Shown piece by piece: positions 16,001 through 24,536 of a DNA stretch of 38,864 nucleotides. The position numbers were made by a program, and so were the translations under genes. Source of the DNA: a virus. The notes below the pieces were generated by a model. That model saw nothing but the letters and a program-made list of their open reading frames with translations. It had not been told where the DNA came from and searched no databases. The stretch is from IMG/VR virus record IMGVR_UViG_3300030616_000052, positions 1-38,864 of that record, one strand, 5' to 3'. Each line of letters opens with the position of its first letter. Position 1 is the stretch's first letter.

Positions 16001-18804
16001 AGACCATAACGATCATTCATCAGGATATCATAAACACACCATATAGGGTTATTACAATATTCAGTACTCCAAACTATATTACCAGTACCATCCCCATTAG
16101 CATTATCATTTTTATAGGCACACTTAGCTCCTCCGTGGAGCATACTACGATAACAACCCTCATCTTCATCATACCATGCATATTCATGATAGACCTGTAT
16201 ACCATCAGTTGCCGTAGTTCCTTTATCACTTGCAAGCACAAGTTTTGGAACATCAATCTTAACTCCTTTTACTATTGCAGAAACCTTGGGAGCACCACCA
16301 GAAAGCTCTCCTGTAGCTTTAAAATTAACACCAAGAACAGCAGTATTTGGATAACGAAAACCCGAATAGCTAACCTCATCAAACCCCTCAATATACATCT
16401 TATCAGTATACCGGACATGATCAGTGGGCGGGGAAGTCCTGACAATACGCACCTTCAGCTGCCGTCTATTTTCAATAAAGAAATCACTATACCTATTGGA
16501 TATAGCATCATATACATCCTGTTTATAATCAGCTACAACAGAATTAGTATAAGATAACCCCCAATTATAAAACTTACTCCAATCAACAGGAGCACCATTG
16601 ACTAATATAGGATCATCTGGATCGTTGAAGAATTCTACTATAGCTTTTGCCCCACCAGGAAAGTACCCTATAACAGTATCCATAGTAGAATTAATAAGGT
16701 CTAAAATAGGGAATGCCCTAAACTGTTTATAGAAAGGCTCTTTTACACCACCATATATAGAATATGGCATAGCAATATACTGCCCAGAAAGGCAATCATT
16801 AAGGCTTACATTTACAGTACCGTTATCACTTACACTAACATTATCAAAGTTAGAATACTCCCAACCAGCAAGTATAAGGAATCGTATTGGGTTTTCATCT
16901 AGGTCTCTCAATCTTCCTTTACTATCAAGTCTGAAAGCATTAAACTTACACCTTATATAAACATTATTCGCAGGAAAGCCAGCAGTAGTAGTAAAATTAG
17001 CAAAGTCAAGTGCATCAGCAAGCTCTATGCTTCTACTGTGGGAAGTAACAGTTTTATCATAGAACTCCATTTCATCTATTGAGCCAAGATTATCTTCTCT
17101 GACCTCATTAAATGACTGCTCATTTGTACCTTTTAGATAACAAAACTGAGCACCATTGTAATTACTAATGAGATTATTATTGACAAATACTTTATCTATC
17201 CCCTGTATCTCTCCCTCACTTAATCCAAGTAATTGGTGAAGGTGCTGTTCTTCACTTTCATTCATCTGAATGTTAAGCCCAGGAATAGACAGCCCACAAA
17301 TATTAAGACTACCTGGAGCATGGATAGCTAACCCATGTATATCATGTATATACCACCTTGGTGTAAACAGAGCATCCCAATCAAATGGTATACACCCAAC
17401 CAAGTATATACCAAGGTTGTCGTCAAGATTCATCCAGGGATTCTCGTTACTCTCTATCCCCTCTTCACTAAATATCTTACCGTATATACCATCATTTAAT
17501 ATAGGAGAGAAGAACTCAAGGCTCCAAGCATTCTTCCAATCATCAACCAGGGTCTTTAGAAACTCACACAGCTGGTACTCAAGATATGCCTGAGATGTTG
17601 GGTCTGAAGATACAGCATAGTTTGGGAACATACTCTCATCAAAAGAAAGATTCCCAAAAGGAAAGACATCAGCAGGATCATGGTTGTTTATAAAGTCCTC
17701 TGCAGATTCCTCCCCACTTTGCATTGTTTCAAGATGCCCCTTCCATTTATTAAAGAAGTTCGTGTTGAATACATTAGCACGAATATAGTTCTGAACCATC
17801 GTTTTTAGTGTAGCTATTAGGTTATCCCAGTCATCCGTTGTCTGTATTACTTCTTTACCTAAAGCTACATTTATAAAACGCTTAAACTGTCCTAGTGTTA
17901 GTATCCGTATATGCCAGAACAAATATGCCCATATATTAGGATCACACTCACAATACCATCCCTTTATAGGAGGGTATAATCCCATCAAAACAGTATTCAT
18001 AGGGGGGCTGATAAGATTAGTAGCAAGAGCAACAGAACTGAATGCTTCCCCAAGCCAGCCAGGTAGAGCCTCCCCTAAACCACCAAATACTGCCTTTATT
18101 GTATCTGTGACATTAGGTACTGGGATAGATATAAAAGGACACCACTGATCCTGACTATTCTTCCAATCATACAGAGGAACAGGAACTGATTCAATAACAG
18201 ATGATATAATATTACCACCTACCTTATGCCTTCCATATATTACTGGTAGTGGTAGTCCCTCACTTGCTGTAGATTGTACAGTCCATCCGTGGGTGGGGGA
18301 GTCTTTACCTGGTCCTTCATCCTCACTACTTGAAGCAGACATCTTATGTGCTGAGTATGCAGATGTTATTGCTCCAAGTGCTCCTATAGCAGCAGTCTTT
18401 AAAAGGAAACCGCCAGCAGCAGTAGTAGTATAGCCAACAACATGAGACCCTAGTCCAGCAATACCTTGGACTGTTACTGGTGTAGCAAGACCTATAGCAG
18501 AAGCAGCTGCTCCAACCTTACCTCCTATAGTAGCAAGCAAGGCAGCGAGAGACATCGCTTCCCCTACTTCTGGGTAAATGATAATAGAATCATCAGGCTT
18601 CAGTGGATTAAACGCATCAAGCTTACTCAGATCAACCTTCTTACCATTAATCCTTATAGAAACATTCTCATGGAATGCATAATGAACGAAATCAGGATTT
18701 GCTGATATAAACTTCTCCACAACTCCAGATAGTGTGGTTTCCTTACAGGAAAACTCTATACACTCTCCGGTTATCGTGTTCTTTATGAGCTTCAGCTTGG
18801 GCAT
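10006..18804 (-). CDS. Giant J-like tail tip / host-specificity protein with fused I-like beta-grasp domain
   Basis: 2932 residues. Residues 1-80 look like a ubiquitin-type beta-grasp domain (VSIRINGKKVDLSKLDAF, then PLKPDDSIIIYPEVG) followed by a Gly/Ala-rich hydrophobic stretch (84-150), which is the layout of lambda gpI. The J core starts near 173 (GWTVQSTASEGLPLPVIYGR) and continues at 529 (SEGEIQGI), separated by an insertion of about 330 residues. Tip-attachment motifs follow at about 915-960 (NPIWCVYDILMNDRYGLG) and 1155-1190. Fibronectin-like beta domains fill about 1450-1735. Residues 2210-2390 are a Ser/Thr/Gly/Ala repeat typical of a beta-solenoid (NAGSIDISSSGSLNLNAS), and another beta-rich stretch ends the chain. 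J-type proteins plug the tail tube and contact the receptor. The ATG overlaps the NlpC gene by 13 bases. No frameshift is evident. Confidence 0.88.
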   Translation of the reverse strand: MPKLKLIKNTITGECIEFSCKETTLSGVVEKFISANPDFVHYAFHENVSIRINGKKVDLSKLDAFNPLKPDDSIIIYPEVGEAMSLAALLATIGGKVGAAASAIGLATPVTVQGIAGLGSHVVGYTTTAAGGFLLKTAAIGALGAITSAYSAHKMSASSSEDEGPGKDSPTHGWTVQSTASEGLPLPVIYGRHKVGGNIISSVIESVPVPLYDWKNSQDQWCPFISIPVPNVTDTIKAVFGGLGEALPGWLGEAFSSVALATNLISPPMNTVLMGLYPPIKGWYCECDPNIWAYLFWHIRILTLGQFKRFINVALGKEVIQTTDDWDNLIATLKTMVQNYIRANVFNTNFFNKWKGHLETMQSGEESAEDFINNHDPADVFPFGNLSFDESMFPNYAVSSDPTSQAYLEYQLCEFLKTLVDDWKNAWSLEFFSPILNDGIYGKIFSEEGIESNENPWMNLDDNLGIYLVGCIPFDWDALFTPRWYIHDIHGLAIHAPGSLNICGLSIPGLNIQMNESEEQHLHQLLGLSEGEIQGIDKVFVNNNLISNYNGAQFCYLKGTNEQSFNEVREDNLGSIDEMEFYDKTVTSHSRSIELADALDFANFTTTAGFPANNVYIRCKFNAFRLDSKGRLRDLDENPIRFLILAGWEYSNFDNVSVSDNGTVNVSLNDCLSGQYIAMPYSIYGGVKEPFYKQFRAFPILDLINSTMDTVIGYFPGGAKAIVEFFNDPDDPILVNGAPVDWSKFYNWGLSYTNSVVADYKQDVYDAISNRYSDFFIENRRQLKVRIVRTSPPTDHVRYTDKMYIEGFDEVSYSGFRYPNTAVLGVNFKATGELSGGAPKVSAIVKGVKIDVPKLVLASDKGTTATDGIQVYHEYAWYDEDEGCYRSMLHGGAKCAYKNDNANGDGTGNIVWSTEYCNNPIWCVYDILMNDRYGLGNYVEFADINDNLDHWMDMAEYCDEMVPDGTQRYALWSADNNYGISYLIDNDEDYFSTDILNLNAETGQIISEVNELISGYTNDSAYYTYKVRPLGKALFVKNDDDSWTKAVVSRLDRGDFGIIGTVTNLSHVKFSFLKDYDNKYWTNNNPDASISSRVKYQLGEKRFKLDIVLDDRTSALDIIKMMCDTFRCYPVWTQGGIKPIIDKPGTPVAVIGRGNIIPGSLKITYTPLSASPNVIECQFNNEERYYEKDTRQIMDSDADTIDAPEITRTIRKDNIKLLGITRPSQLSRELNYRLNCYSDRTKMITFETAFENLTMLAGDLFDFADDIIEDSGYSGRVLGYRLSSTFPYPGIITLDQDVSSLTAANSRITLKHVASGAGDEAYEWTITHTIDEINGKEVTISSFGSGNSPSQYDNYIIGTVNILSERYRAISVIPSNDCSTVEITAVKYSEDVYGTKRYLKGQGNTGNFTTYDDTTLREIDNLSEQVLPTLFNCDPLTNGTLSNYPPGTNKIRVSFTIPDNFAYNGTILDMKEGDDSVYTYTTELGKQDASWITPWDVDREVLYVFRLTPKYYGDSTGPVNITSIKLSDTPTASDSTDPEEEDELVLTPTAVTDVRLGWASRQSFYTGDSSQDKSFVGNGFWVEWTGGGVNSDDFFNLSPENQTTYYEIQLLTYRKNDDDVGRAYTNNTITVSSLQRTHYITYNEMGLSSYLDVQDLKCVFVKIKGKAGNGQTGEVGWNAFVPAIPTASLQVNARGILGGALVWWSVPSDWIDLSHYVVTIYVKDRDGNELFNTEGSPTTAYLPFVFIPFTTAQWEKLQGAFTLPIFATVTAKVAALTKVGSLSSGTSRATTIGLDPFGTEDTETDNSTGSTDNNEEDNNGNFTVPDFLLQPNATDIELYDNISGWWWNGLSNDFSIRDSRIYTNIQTKSQTSRENALAGKGGYLYYDTNGETFKNLSYNADYLKLSYYAPTQSEFTKVIFNVDKECRIFIEYLSRETDEDAQDASLLQGIGPYTYLREYWRCMGAISGTHTLDSDGEMQAYDDKASVYNNMWHVSEGLNTGIFPTTIKTKYIRIWIQPLDSSQKLTVHSIKFCRRIVAEEVFVDYLSAFTANMGTLTSGVIQNTGWSDDPKFKLDAGATGLKADPSAEQDPILWTKDSAFGGTRTSPVVRASSDGLGVVTKDESAVWLSNKGLIGYIWDSEWKETFRFDAESGSGNAGVTVIQNVNNVTHKIITTSDQTKGTYEVTGDGKAISIGDSAEDIVIGNNASGNAYINLEKANAKIEVNAGTIQIDADDGITVTSGGSIDVNAGSIDISSSGSLNLNASTLALTASSTLSLTASSMSLNTSGSLTVNSGTSININSGTFTLTTGNMNLSGGTLSLSGSAVSVTADTSLAITGTKTLSFGSTGTVSITGATFNVTSGNVNFITAAVFTIGDNFVFDTSADTLSINSDAMLINGSTPSIQIGASGYITLDGSTGTISSSNYASGVGYRMNGSGTAWFHNVYVSGALHGTAYFNDMVNAVGTKLYVGAVTITSEDITTDTTKIYVDTIGGFATNDFILAQTSAAQLEAMQVVDTGTEGDDYYMNVTRGVNSTTKYAWTKGTVIVCLGYSASDVRFMLEGDVDNNGPYLEMAQRSGTSSYNQFDTSTPKIKIGNLTGVNDSDFGDLSGINGIYVEGDGYFKGKVAIADSNGLLIKNSGDIYLTPDASDPAQILFGTQYVITATSYGDPATDYFKIDPHASSDSGERNVWFGKVTEWQNFNIDSVAGVLDFSTSVDIVSPSIDLLAASNGVGTLNLGSAAKGFATVALYGTSITGSGAGYSFQCSSAGGGDFNIGSSTKFDDINIMSQDEINLEAYSGITANYIRVHNDGIAIDTNLSGSDIDIISYSNIDITAGNGGTGHVDIDADAASKFDFGNTFELEVDGLCTLDMNGGLTIDSEGDITIDASTNQIYLKGDIYVYDGSYKTTYNGSFDDGNHHTITVVEGLIVSVT

Positions 18805-19187
18805 ACTCTATAAAACCCCTCTATCCTATTCTTTAATACCGGAGTATTCATGCTACATAATATTACCCCAGATTTTGTCGCTTTTATTATCTTATCAGGC
18901 TTCTCTACAAATATCCCTAAATGGTTAGGGATACAGGTACAAAGATTAAGTGTAAACATTACAACATCATGTACTTCCAATGTAGTAACCTTTTCAGCTA
19001 TCCTCTCATAATTCTCAGCAATATAGTCTTTCCCATTCTTACTCCAATCCTCTTCATAATACCAATCAGGTAAATCCCTGTCAAATAGTTCTTTTTGGTA
19101 TAAAAACAATAACCCAAGGCAATCTACCCCATTAAAATCCCTACCGTGGTGTCTGTATGGAATACCTAAAAACTTCTCATAAAACAT
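18792..19187 (-). CDS. NlpC/P60 tail peptidase (lambda gpK C-terminal-like)
   Basis: 131 residues from ATG 19187, one base after the stop of the L-like gene. A longer upstream frame exists but overlaps that gene by 128 bases. The catalytic cysteine lies in F-N-G-V-D-C23-L-G-L and the histidine in N-H89-L-G-I-F-V, the standard NlpC/P60 order. In lambda-type tails this enzyme cuts peptidoglycan peptides or helps mature the tail tip. The JAB metallopeptidase domain that precedes NlpC in lambda gpK is missing, and there is no room for it between the L-like gene and this one. Confidence 0.85.
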   Translation of the reverse strand: MFYEKFLGIPYRHHGRDFNGVDCLGLLFLYQKELFDRDLPDWYYEEDWSKNGKDYIAENYERIAEKVTTLEVHDVVMFTLNLCTCIPNHLGIFVEKPDKIIKATKSGVILCSMNTPVLKNRIEGFYRVCPS

Positions 19188-19188
19188 A

Positions 19189-20157
19189 TTAATCACCAGA
19201 AGGAATAGCAGGAAACCCACCAAACCTGTCTCCATTATTGTGTGCAGTACAGCCATTTGGTCCATACAAGGTATGATCACAATTTGACTCACTTGCAAGC
19301 GGATAATCACTATCAAGTGATGTGCTACCTATACCAGTATGTCCATAACCACATTCAACAGAACCAAACTTAAAGCTGCAGAAGCTTCTGTTATACGTCC
19401 TGAGTGGTATCTTAACCCCAACTATATTAAACCTACTCTCAAGGGTGAAGTCTACAGATTCCTCAGAGATGGAAACAGAATCTATATACATAACATCTTT
19501 AATACAATAATCCTTATCCGCTCCATTAGGATTGTTATCATCAGCAGTATATCCATCGAATACCCTGAGATGTGTAACCCTGTTTCCCCTGAGACCGCCA
19601 GCTGATTGAACAGCATTACCTATTACACGATCTACATTAGACAGACTCGCATTTATATTAAGCACTTCCCCTGTAATACTCGTTCCTATTGGTTCTATAG
19701 AACAAGGGAAAGGAACAAATTCTACATCATAATTATAGGTAGCAGAACAGACATCAGGAAGCCAGAATCGGACAGGCTTATTCCAACAGGCAAGAAACAC
19801 ACACTTTGAAATTCGTATCTTGTCTGTATTGCTCGAACTATAACTATCATTAGGAAGTGGTTCTACACGTATCTCATTTCCATCCCTATACAGTATTTTT
19901 CTAAAAGACCCCGCATTATTCCCTTTTTCTATAGTAGCAACCCAAAACCAGCCATCCCCAGATTCAGTTATATCTACCCCATCAGTATCAAGCTGAGTAG
20001 ACAACGTATCGGATAAATAGAGACGGAAAGCAAGGCTACCAGCCCCATTCTGTGCAAGAGAGATATATGCTTTTGACACTTCTACTATGAGAAGGTCAAT
20101 CATTGTGCTTTGTTGTTTATTTTTTTCTTCTAATATATCAGCTGGGAGTAGCCTCAT
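19189..20157 (-). CDS. Minor tail protein L-like, with probable iron-sulfur C-terminal domain
   Basis: 322 residues in the L position of a lambda-type tail. The C-terminal domain has four cysteines in the expected order: F-C260-S-F-K...V-E-C269-G-Y, then S-N-C293-D-H...N-G-C303-T. The end GDRFGGFPAIP is typical for the family (the lambda form reads NFGGFP). Lambda gpL coordinates an iron-sulfur cluster through such cysteines and forms part of the tail tip. The body (CSIEPIGTSITGEVLNINAS) is beta-rich. The ATG overlaps the previous stop by one base (TAATG), so the two are coupled. Other in-frame starts exist at Met19, but the first has the coupled context. Confidence 0.85.
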   Translation of the reverse strand: MRLLPADILEEKNKQQSTMIDLLIVEVSKAYISLAQNGAGSLAFRLYLSDTLSTQLDTDGVDITESGDGWFWVATIEKGNNAGSFRKILYRDGNEIRVEPLPNDSYSSSNTDKIRISKCVFLACWNKPVRFWLPDVCSATYNYDVEFVPFPCSIEPIGTSITGEVLNINASLSNVDRVIGNAVQSAGGLRGNRVTHLRVFDGYTADDNNPNGADKDYCIKDVMYIDSVSISEESVDFTLESRFNIVGVKIPLRTYNRSFCSFKFGSVECGYGHTGIGSTSLDSDYPLASESNCDHTLYGPNGCTAHNNGDRFGGFPAIPSGD

Positions 20158-20816
20158 TATAAATCTCCAAGTTCTGTGTACATAGAAGCAACATCTTCTT
20201 TAAACTGTAAATCCTCTTCCCATACCCAGGGGCATTTAAAACCACGCTTAAGCTTATCATTAACAAACCTAACCTTGTATGCTTTTTGAACCCTTGCTCC
20301 ATTAGAATAATCATTCGTCAATGTGCCTACTATAGTTATATACCAGTTATCAGCATCAAACTTTGTTATCGCTGATATTCTTTTGACCTCATGGGAAATA
20401 GAGAAATCAGGATCAAAAGTAGTACAATACCTATTACAAACATACAGATAATTACCCTGATCCCCAGCTGTAGTAGTGAACCCAAGTAGCTCTGGGTCTT
20501 GTGTAAACCATAGTTCTGTTTTTGCATTTGCGGAACCTGTGGTTTTAAACTCAAGTTCCCAGGAAGGCAACCAAAAGTTGTCATACGCACCCTTTCTTGA
20601 ATTGAAAAAACTAAGTATGTCATCCTGCAATTTATTCTTGGTATACCCACATATTACAGCAGCCATATAATTAAACTTCCAATAACCTACTTCCCTGCCC
20701 CTACGGTTCCTCCTATGTTCAGTTCCATTTGAAAAACCTGTTATAATAGTATCCCACTCAGTTTCAACATCATAGTCAAGCATATGTGGCATCCATTTGA
20801 ATATCTCGTTACTCAT
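20157..20816 (-). CDS. Minor tail protein M-like / distal tail protein (DUF2460-like)
   Basis: 219 residues between the tape measure and L-like genes, where lambda M or Dit-type proteins sit. The segment FFNSRKGAYDNFWLPSWELE matches the F-x-x-R-x-G-x-x-x-x-F pattern of DUF2460/M-type tail proteins that cap the tube. The rest is beta-rich with a C-terminal GFKCPWVWEEDLQFKED. The start overlaps the tape measure stop by one base (TAATG). Position makes the role fairly safe; the subfamily is less certain. Confidence 0.75.
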   Translation of the reverse strand: MSNEIFKWMPHMLDYDVETEWDTIITGFSNGTEHRRNRRGREVGYWKFNYMAAVICGYTKNKLQDDILSFFNSRKGAYDNFWLPSWELEFKTTGSANAKTELWFTQDPELLGFTTTAGDQGNYLYVCNRYCTTFDPDFSISHEVKRISAITKFDADNWYITIVGTLTNDYSNGARVQKAYKVRFVNDKLKRGFKCPWVWEEDLQFKEDVASMYTELGDL

Positions 20817-23800
20817 TAATACCCCCTCCTTATAGTCTTACGAATAGGAGAATTATGTGAAAATTTACTTGTTATCACCTCTCCCATCATTGCCTGAGAC
20901 TGCTTTGAAGAAAGAAGCCTGGCAAAAGAGTTGGTATCAACTGCATGTATCTGATATATATTAACATTGGGTTGTCCTGCCCCAGCTCCTGCAGGAACCA
21001 TCTGCTGATTCTTCTGCATCCCAGCAAGCATCCCCATTATACCTTCTTTGTTCTGAGAACTTATTACCTCTTCTCCTTTATGTCCAAGGAACATTCCAGT
21101 ATTAGGTAAGATACCTCCTTCCTGAAACATACCCATAAACCCCCTACCTATAGCACCAAACCCCATTCCTTTAGCAGTATTAGCAAGCCAACCTTTAAAC
21201 CCTGTAGTATCCGCTTCAGTAGCTCCAAGTGCTGACTGTAGTGCTCTTATGATAAGAAGCTTGGTTATAATCCGCATCAGGTCTTTGACAATATCCTCTG
21301 CCATCTGACGAAAGGACTCACTTGCCGACTTAGCTCCAGAAGATAGATTTGCTACACCATCAGCAATACCATCAAGAACCTTAGACCCGTATATATCCCA
21401 GAGTTCTTTCTTCAACTCTCCGGTCTTCTTAGCTGCTGTTACCATACCAGAAGCAAGCCGTACCATTTTATCATTGATCATATCAATCTCTGTGGCAGTA
21501 AGCTCTACCTCTTCTCCGTTTATCAGTATATGCCCACGGTCTCTTATATCCTTTGCAATTTCTATTGAGGCTTGTTTAATAGCCTGTTTCAACTTGGCTA
21601 TCTTTTCCTGTTCATCCTCTGCTTGCTCCTGAGTCAGAGTGCTCCTATTAAGAGCAAAATTAATACTTGCTTCCTGGTAATCCTGCTCCAGTTTCTGTAC
21701 TTTAGCATTATTTTCAAGCCTATATTCTATAAAATCTTTTATAAGTTCTTCTCTTTCCTGCTCCAGTCTATTCTGCTCTTTTAGGTTATCTAATCTGTCC
21801 TTATCCTGCATACGGTTATTCTCATTATATTCAGCAGACTCCTTTTTTAAATCACTAAGCTCATCTTTAATATCTTGATATCTTTTGGACATAGCCATAA
21901 TTGGGTCGTCTTTCATAGCTGTCCTATAGGCTATCTCCTTATTTACTTTTCCAATCTCCTCTCTTACTTCTGCAAGCTCTAGTTTCTCCTTTTCAGTAAG
22001 TTGTCTAATTTTCATCTTGTTCAGAAGTCGCTCCTGATCAAGTTTATATATCTTTAGACTCAACTTTAGAGATTCATCTGATCTTTTCTTCGCAGATTCC
22101 CCCATAGTATCAAGCTTATATTCCAATCTGAGAATCTTTACCTTTACTCCATATACCCTATCCTCAAGATCAAGTTTCTTTTTAGTTTGAATCCCAGTTT
22201 TCTCCTCCTGTAGAGTTATCTTCTCCTGAGCAGTTTCCAGGTCTGTCAAAATCTTCTTCTGATAATTAATCTCCTCATTTAGACTTGTAGTTACCTTAAG
22301 CTGTTTCTCAAACTGGGCATTCTGTTTCTCCTGTTCTGCTATTAATACATTAAAGTATTTTTGCATTTTTGCCCTATGTTGAGGAGAAGAAAGTGGTCCA
22401 AGCTGATCAGCAACTTCAGCAAATGCTCCCCTCTTACCCATACCAGAATTATATGATTCAAAAGCAATCTTAGCTAATACCTTAAGATGGTTATCTATTT
22501 CAGTAGTTCCTTCTTCAAGAGCCTTATTTGTAGCCTTTACTTCCTTCTCCATCCATGCTGCTCTCCAATGTGTAGCCCCCATAGGATTAGTTGCCATTAG
22601 TTTAGAATTATATTCTACAGACTTATCAGATAGAGCTTTATACTCCTCCTTCAATGCTCGTACTTTAGCAAGAGTTTTATCAAACAAAGCAACTTGGGTT
22701 TGTATGTTCTCTCGAACCTTTGTTCTGACAACATTATTCATAGCTTTAACCAACTCTTCATAAGTTAAAGTAGTTTTAGATACTACTTCCTTCAACTCTT
22801 TATGGCTGGTAATAATACTATGTATAAGACGTTGCTTTTCTTTTTTTACATTGTTCCCCTTTAACTCTTGTTTCTCTAATTCCTTTACGGCACCAATATA
22901 AACACGAAGAGAATGTATATCAGATTCTAATTCTACACTTCTTCTCTTCAACTTCTTTATCGCTCTCTCCTCTGCCCCAGAATAAGCAATCAATGCAGTC
23001 ACAGCTGCAGATATGCCAGCAACAAGAAGCCACCAGGGGCTTATAGAACGAATCAAAGAAACAGTCATGGAACTCATAGCTAACTTCAAACCACCAATCC
23101 CAGCAGAAGCAGAGACTATCAACAAACAAAGCTTTTTTAGAATAAGATAAACTACACTTAAAGAACTAGTAAGTAATCCAAACTGAACTAGAGCAGTACC
23201 TACTCCAGAATCAACAAAATTAGCAAGAGCTAAGGTTACAGCACTAAGAGCCTGTATAAGTCCACGAATAGCTCCAGTAATCCCAGCATCTCCTAAAGCA
23301 ATAGCAAGTACCTTAGCACGGTCTTGGAGTCGCTTTGCTTGTATCCCTAACCCCTCAGCCTGTTTTGCAGCCATCCTTGCAGCAGCACCAAAGTCTTTGG
23401 TACTGTCTAACGCATTTTGAAAACTTGAATCTCTAACACTCTTTACTAAAATAGATACTGCCTGAGCACCACGGAGTCCAAACAAGGCATAGGCTTTTCC
23501 CATATCAACTACACCCTTCTCGTGGTCTAAAATAGCAGAAGTAAGATTTTTTAGTGCATTTTCAAAACCGACCATTGATGGATTGATCTGTTGTATATTT
23601 ATATTATATTCCATCAATGCTTCCTTCATACGGGATGTAGGAGCAACAAGCCTACGCAATACCTGTCTTAGACCAGTACCTATTGTACTTGCCCTAAGAC
23701 CATTATTAGCTAATGTCATCATAGCAGCAGCAGTCTGTTCAACAGATATCCCAGCCTGTGCAGCAGATGGAGCTACATAGTTAAAGGCTATTCGGAGCTT

Positions 23801-24520
23801 GTCTACAGTCAACTTAGAACCATTAATTGCATTAGCCATTACATCAGCAATCCTGGTAGATTCAACAGCATCAAGATTCCAAGCTCTTAATGCTGTAGTT
23901 AAAAGGTCAGATGTAACAGACATTTCAGACAAGGTTCCTGTAGCAAGAGTAGCAACAGCTTCTATAGCATGTATTGACTCCTTTGCGGAGAAACCAGCCT
24001 GACCTAATGTAACCATAGCATCAGCAAGTTCAGTAGTAGAGAACTTAGTGCGTGTAGCAATATCTATAAGAGTATTCCCCATTACAGCAAGCTCTGCATC
24101 AGTAGCTTCTGTAATAGCCTGTAGATTCTTCAAAGCCTGATCAAAATCAACTATCTCTTGAATCCCGCCACGCAAAGCTCTGGTAAACCCACCTATTATA
24201 AAACCAGCTACACCAAAAGCAGCTATAATTTTAAATGCTGTACCTACTCTATGCAGAGCACCACCAAACTTATCCGCAGCAGCCATACCAACAGTCATAG
24301 CAGAACTGGCTTTATGTAGCTGATTCCGCATGGTCTCAGCCCCAGCTGCTATATGGGTCATACTCGCTTTAGTTTTATGTGCTGCAGTGGTAAGCCCCTG
24401 CATAGGGGTTGATAGACTGGCTAAACGCATCCTTAATGAATCCAGCCTTCTCTCAAACCCTCTCGTTACCCTGACATTAAAATAAATACCAAGGGTAAGG
24501 TCTTTAGCCTGTGTTGCCAT
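20816..24520 (-). CDS. Tail tape measure protein
   Basis: 1234 residues. Residues about 110-360 are the PhageMin_Tail (TIGR01760-type) domain: FDQALKNLQAITEATDAEL, TKFSTTELADAMVTLGQAGF, GLRASTIGTGLRQVLRRL. Hydrophobic helices follow at about 94-112, 440-475 and 495-515, fitting membrane-active segments that leave the tube during DNA ejection. Residues 520-1000 are coiled coil (KEKQRLIHSIITSHKELKEV). The C-terminus has GGILPNTGMFLGHKGEEV, common in these proteins. The length sets the tail length, here suggesting a siphovirus tail longer than lambda's if lambda (853 residues) scales. No peptidase domain is visible. The start follows AGGAGC. Confidence 0.93.
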   Translation of the reverse strand: MATQAKDLTLGIYFNVRVTRGFERRLDSLRMRLASLSTPMQGLTTAAHKTKASMTHIAAGAETMRNQLHKASSAMTVGMAAADKFGGALHRVGTAFKIIAAFGVAGFIIGGFTRALRGGIQEIVDFDQALKNLQAITEATDAELAVMGNTLIDIATRTKFSTTELADAMVTLGQAGFSAKESIHAIEAVATLATGTLSEMSVTSDLLTTALRAWNLDAVESTRIADVMANAINGSKLTVDKLRIAFNYVAPSAAQAGISVEQTAAAMMTLANNGLRASTIGTGLRQVLRRLVAPTSRMKEALMEYNINIQQINPSMVGFENALKNLTSAILDHEKGVVDMGKAYALFGLRGAQAVSILVKSVRDSSFQNALDSTKDFGAAARMAAKQAEGLGIQAKRLQDRAKVLAIALGDAGITGAIRGLIQALSAVTLALANFVDSGVGTALVQFGLLTSSLSVVYLILKKLCLLIVSASAGIGGLKLAMSSMTVSLIRSISPWWLLVAGISAAVTALIAYSGAEERAIKKLKRRSVELESDIHSLRVYIGAVKELEKQELKGNNVKKEKQRLIHSIITSHKELKEVVSKTTLTYEELVKAMNNVVRTKVRENIQTQVALFDKTLAKVRALKEEYKALSDKSVEYNSKLMATNPMGATHWRAAWMEKEVKATNKALEEGTTEIDNHLKVLAKIAFESYNSGMGKRGAFAEVADQLGPLSSPQHRAKMQKYFNVLIAEQEKQNAQFEKQLKVTTSLNEEINYQKKILTDLETAQEKITLQEEKTGIQTKKKLDLEDRVYGVKVKILRLEYKLDTMGESAKKRSDESLKLSLKIYKLDQERLLNKMKIRQLTEKEKLELAEVREEIGKVNKEIAYRTAMKDDPIMAMSKRYQDIKDELSDLKKESAEYNENNRMQDKDRLDNLKEQNRLEQEREELIKDFIEYRLENNAKVQKLEQDYQEASINFALNRSTLTQEQAEDEQEKIAKLKQAIKQASIEIAKDIRDRGHILINGEEVELTATEIDMINDKMVRLASGMVTAAKKTGELKKELWDIYGSKVLDGIADGVANLSSGAKSASESFRQMAEDIVKDLMRIITKLLIIRALQSALGATEADTTGFKGWLANTAKGMGFGAIGRGFMGMFQEGGILPNTGMFLGHKGEEVISSQNKEGIMGMLAGMQKNQQMVPAGAGAGQPNVNIYQIHAVDTNSFARLLSSKQSQAMMGEVITSKFSHNSPIRKTIRRGY

Positions 24521-24536
24521 AGCAAGCTCCTAACTT

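Noticed and set aside
15955-16557. Plus-strand 200-codon open frame
   Set aside because: It is antisense to the J core, where conserved tip-attachment motifs run on the minus strand. The product is Ile/Ser/Thr-rich shadow sequence.
18792-19316. Long N-terminal extension of the NlpC gene
   Set aside because: The extra 43 residues overlap the L-like gene by 128 bases in another frame, where the L gene encodes its conserved cysteines; ATG at 19187 fits the domain start.
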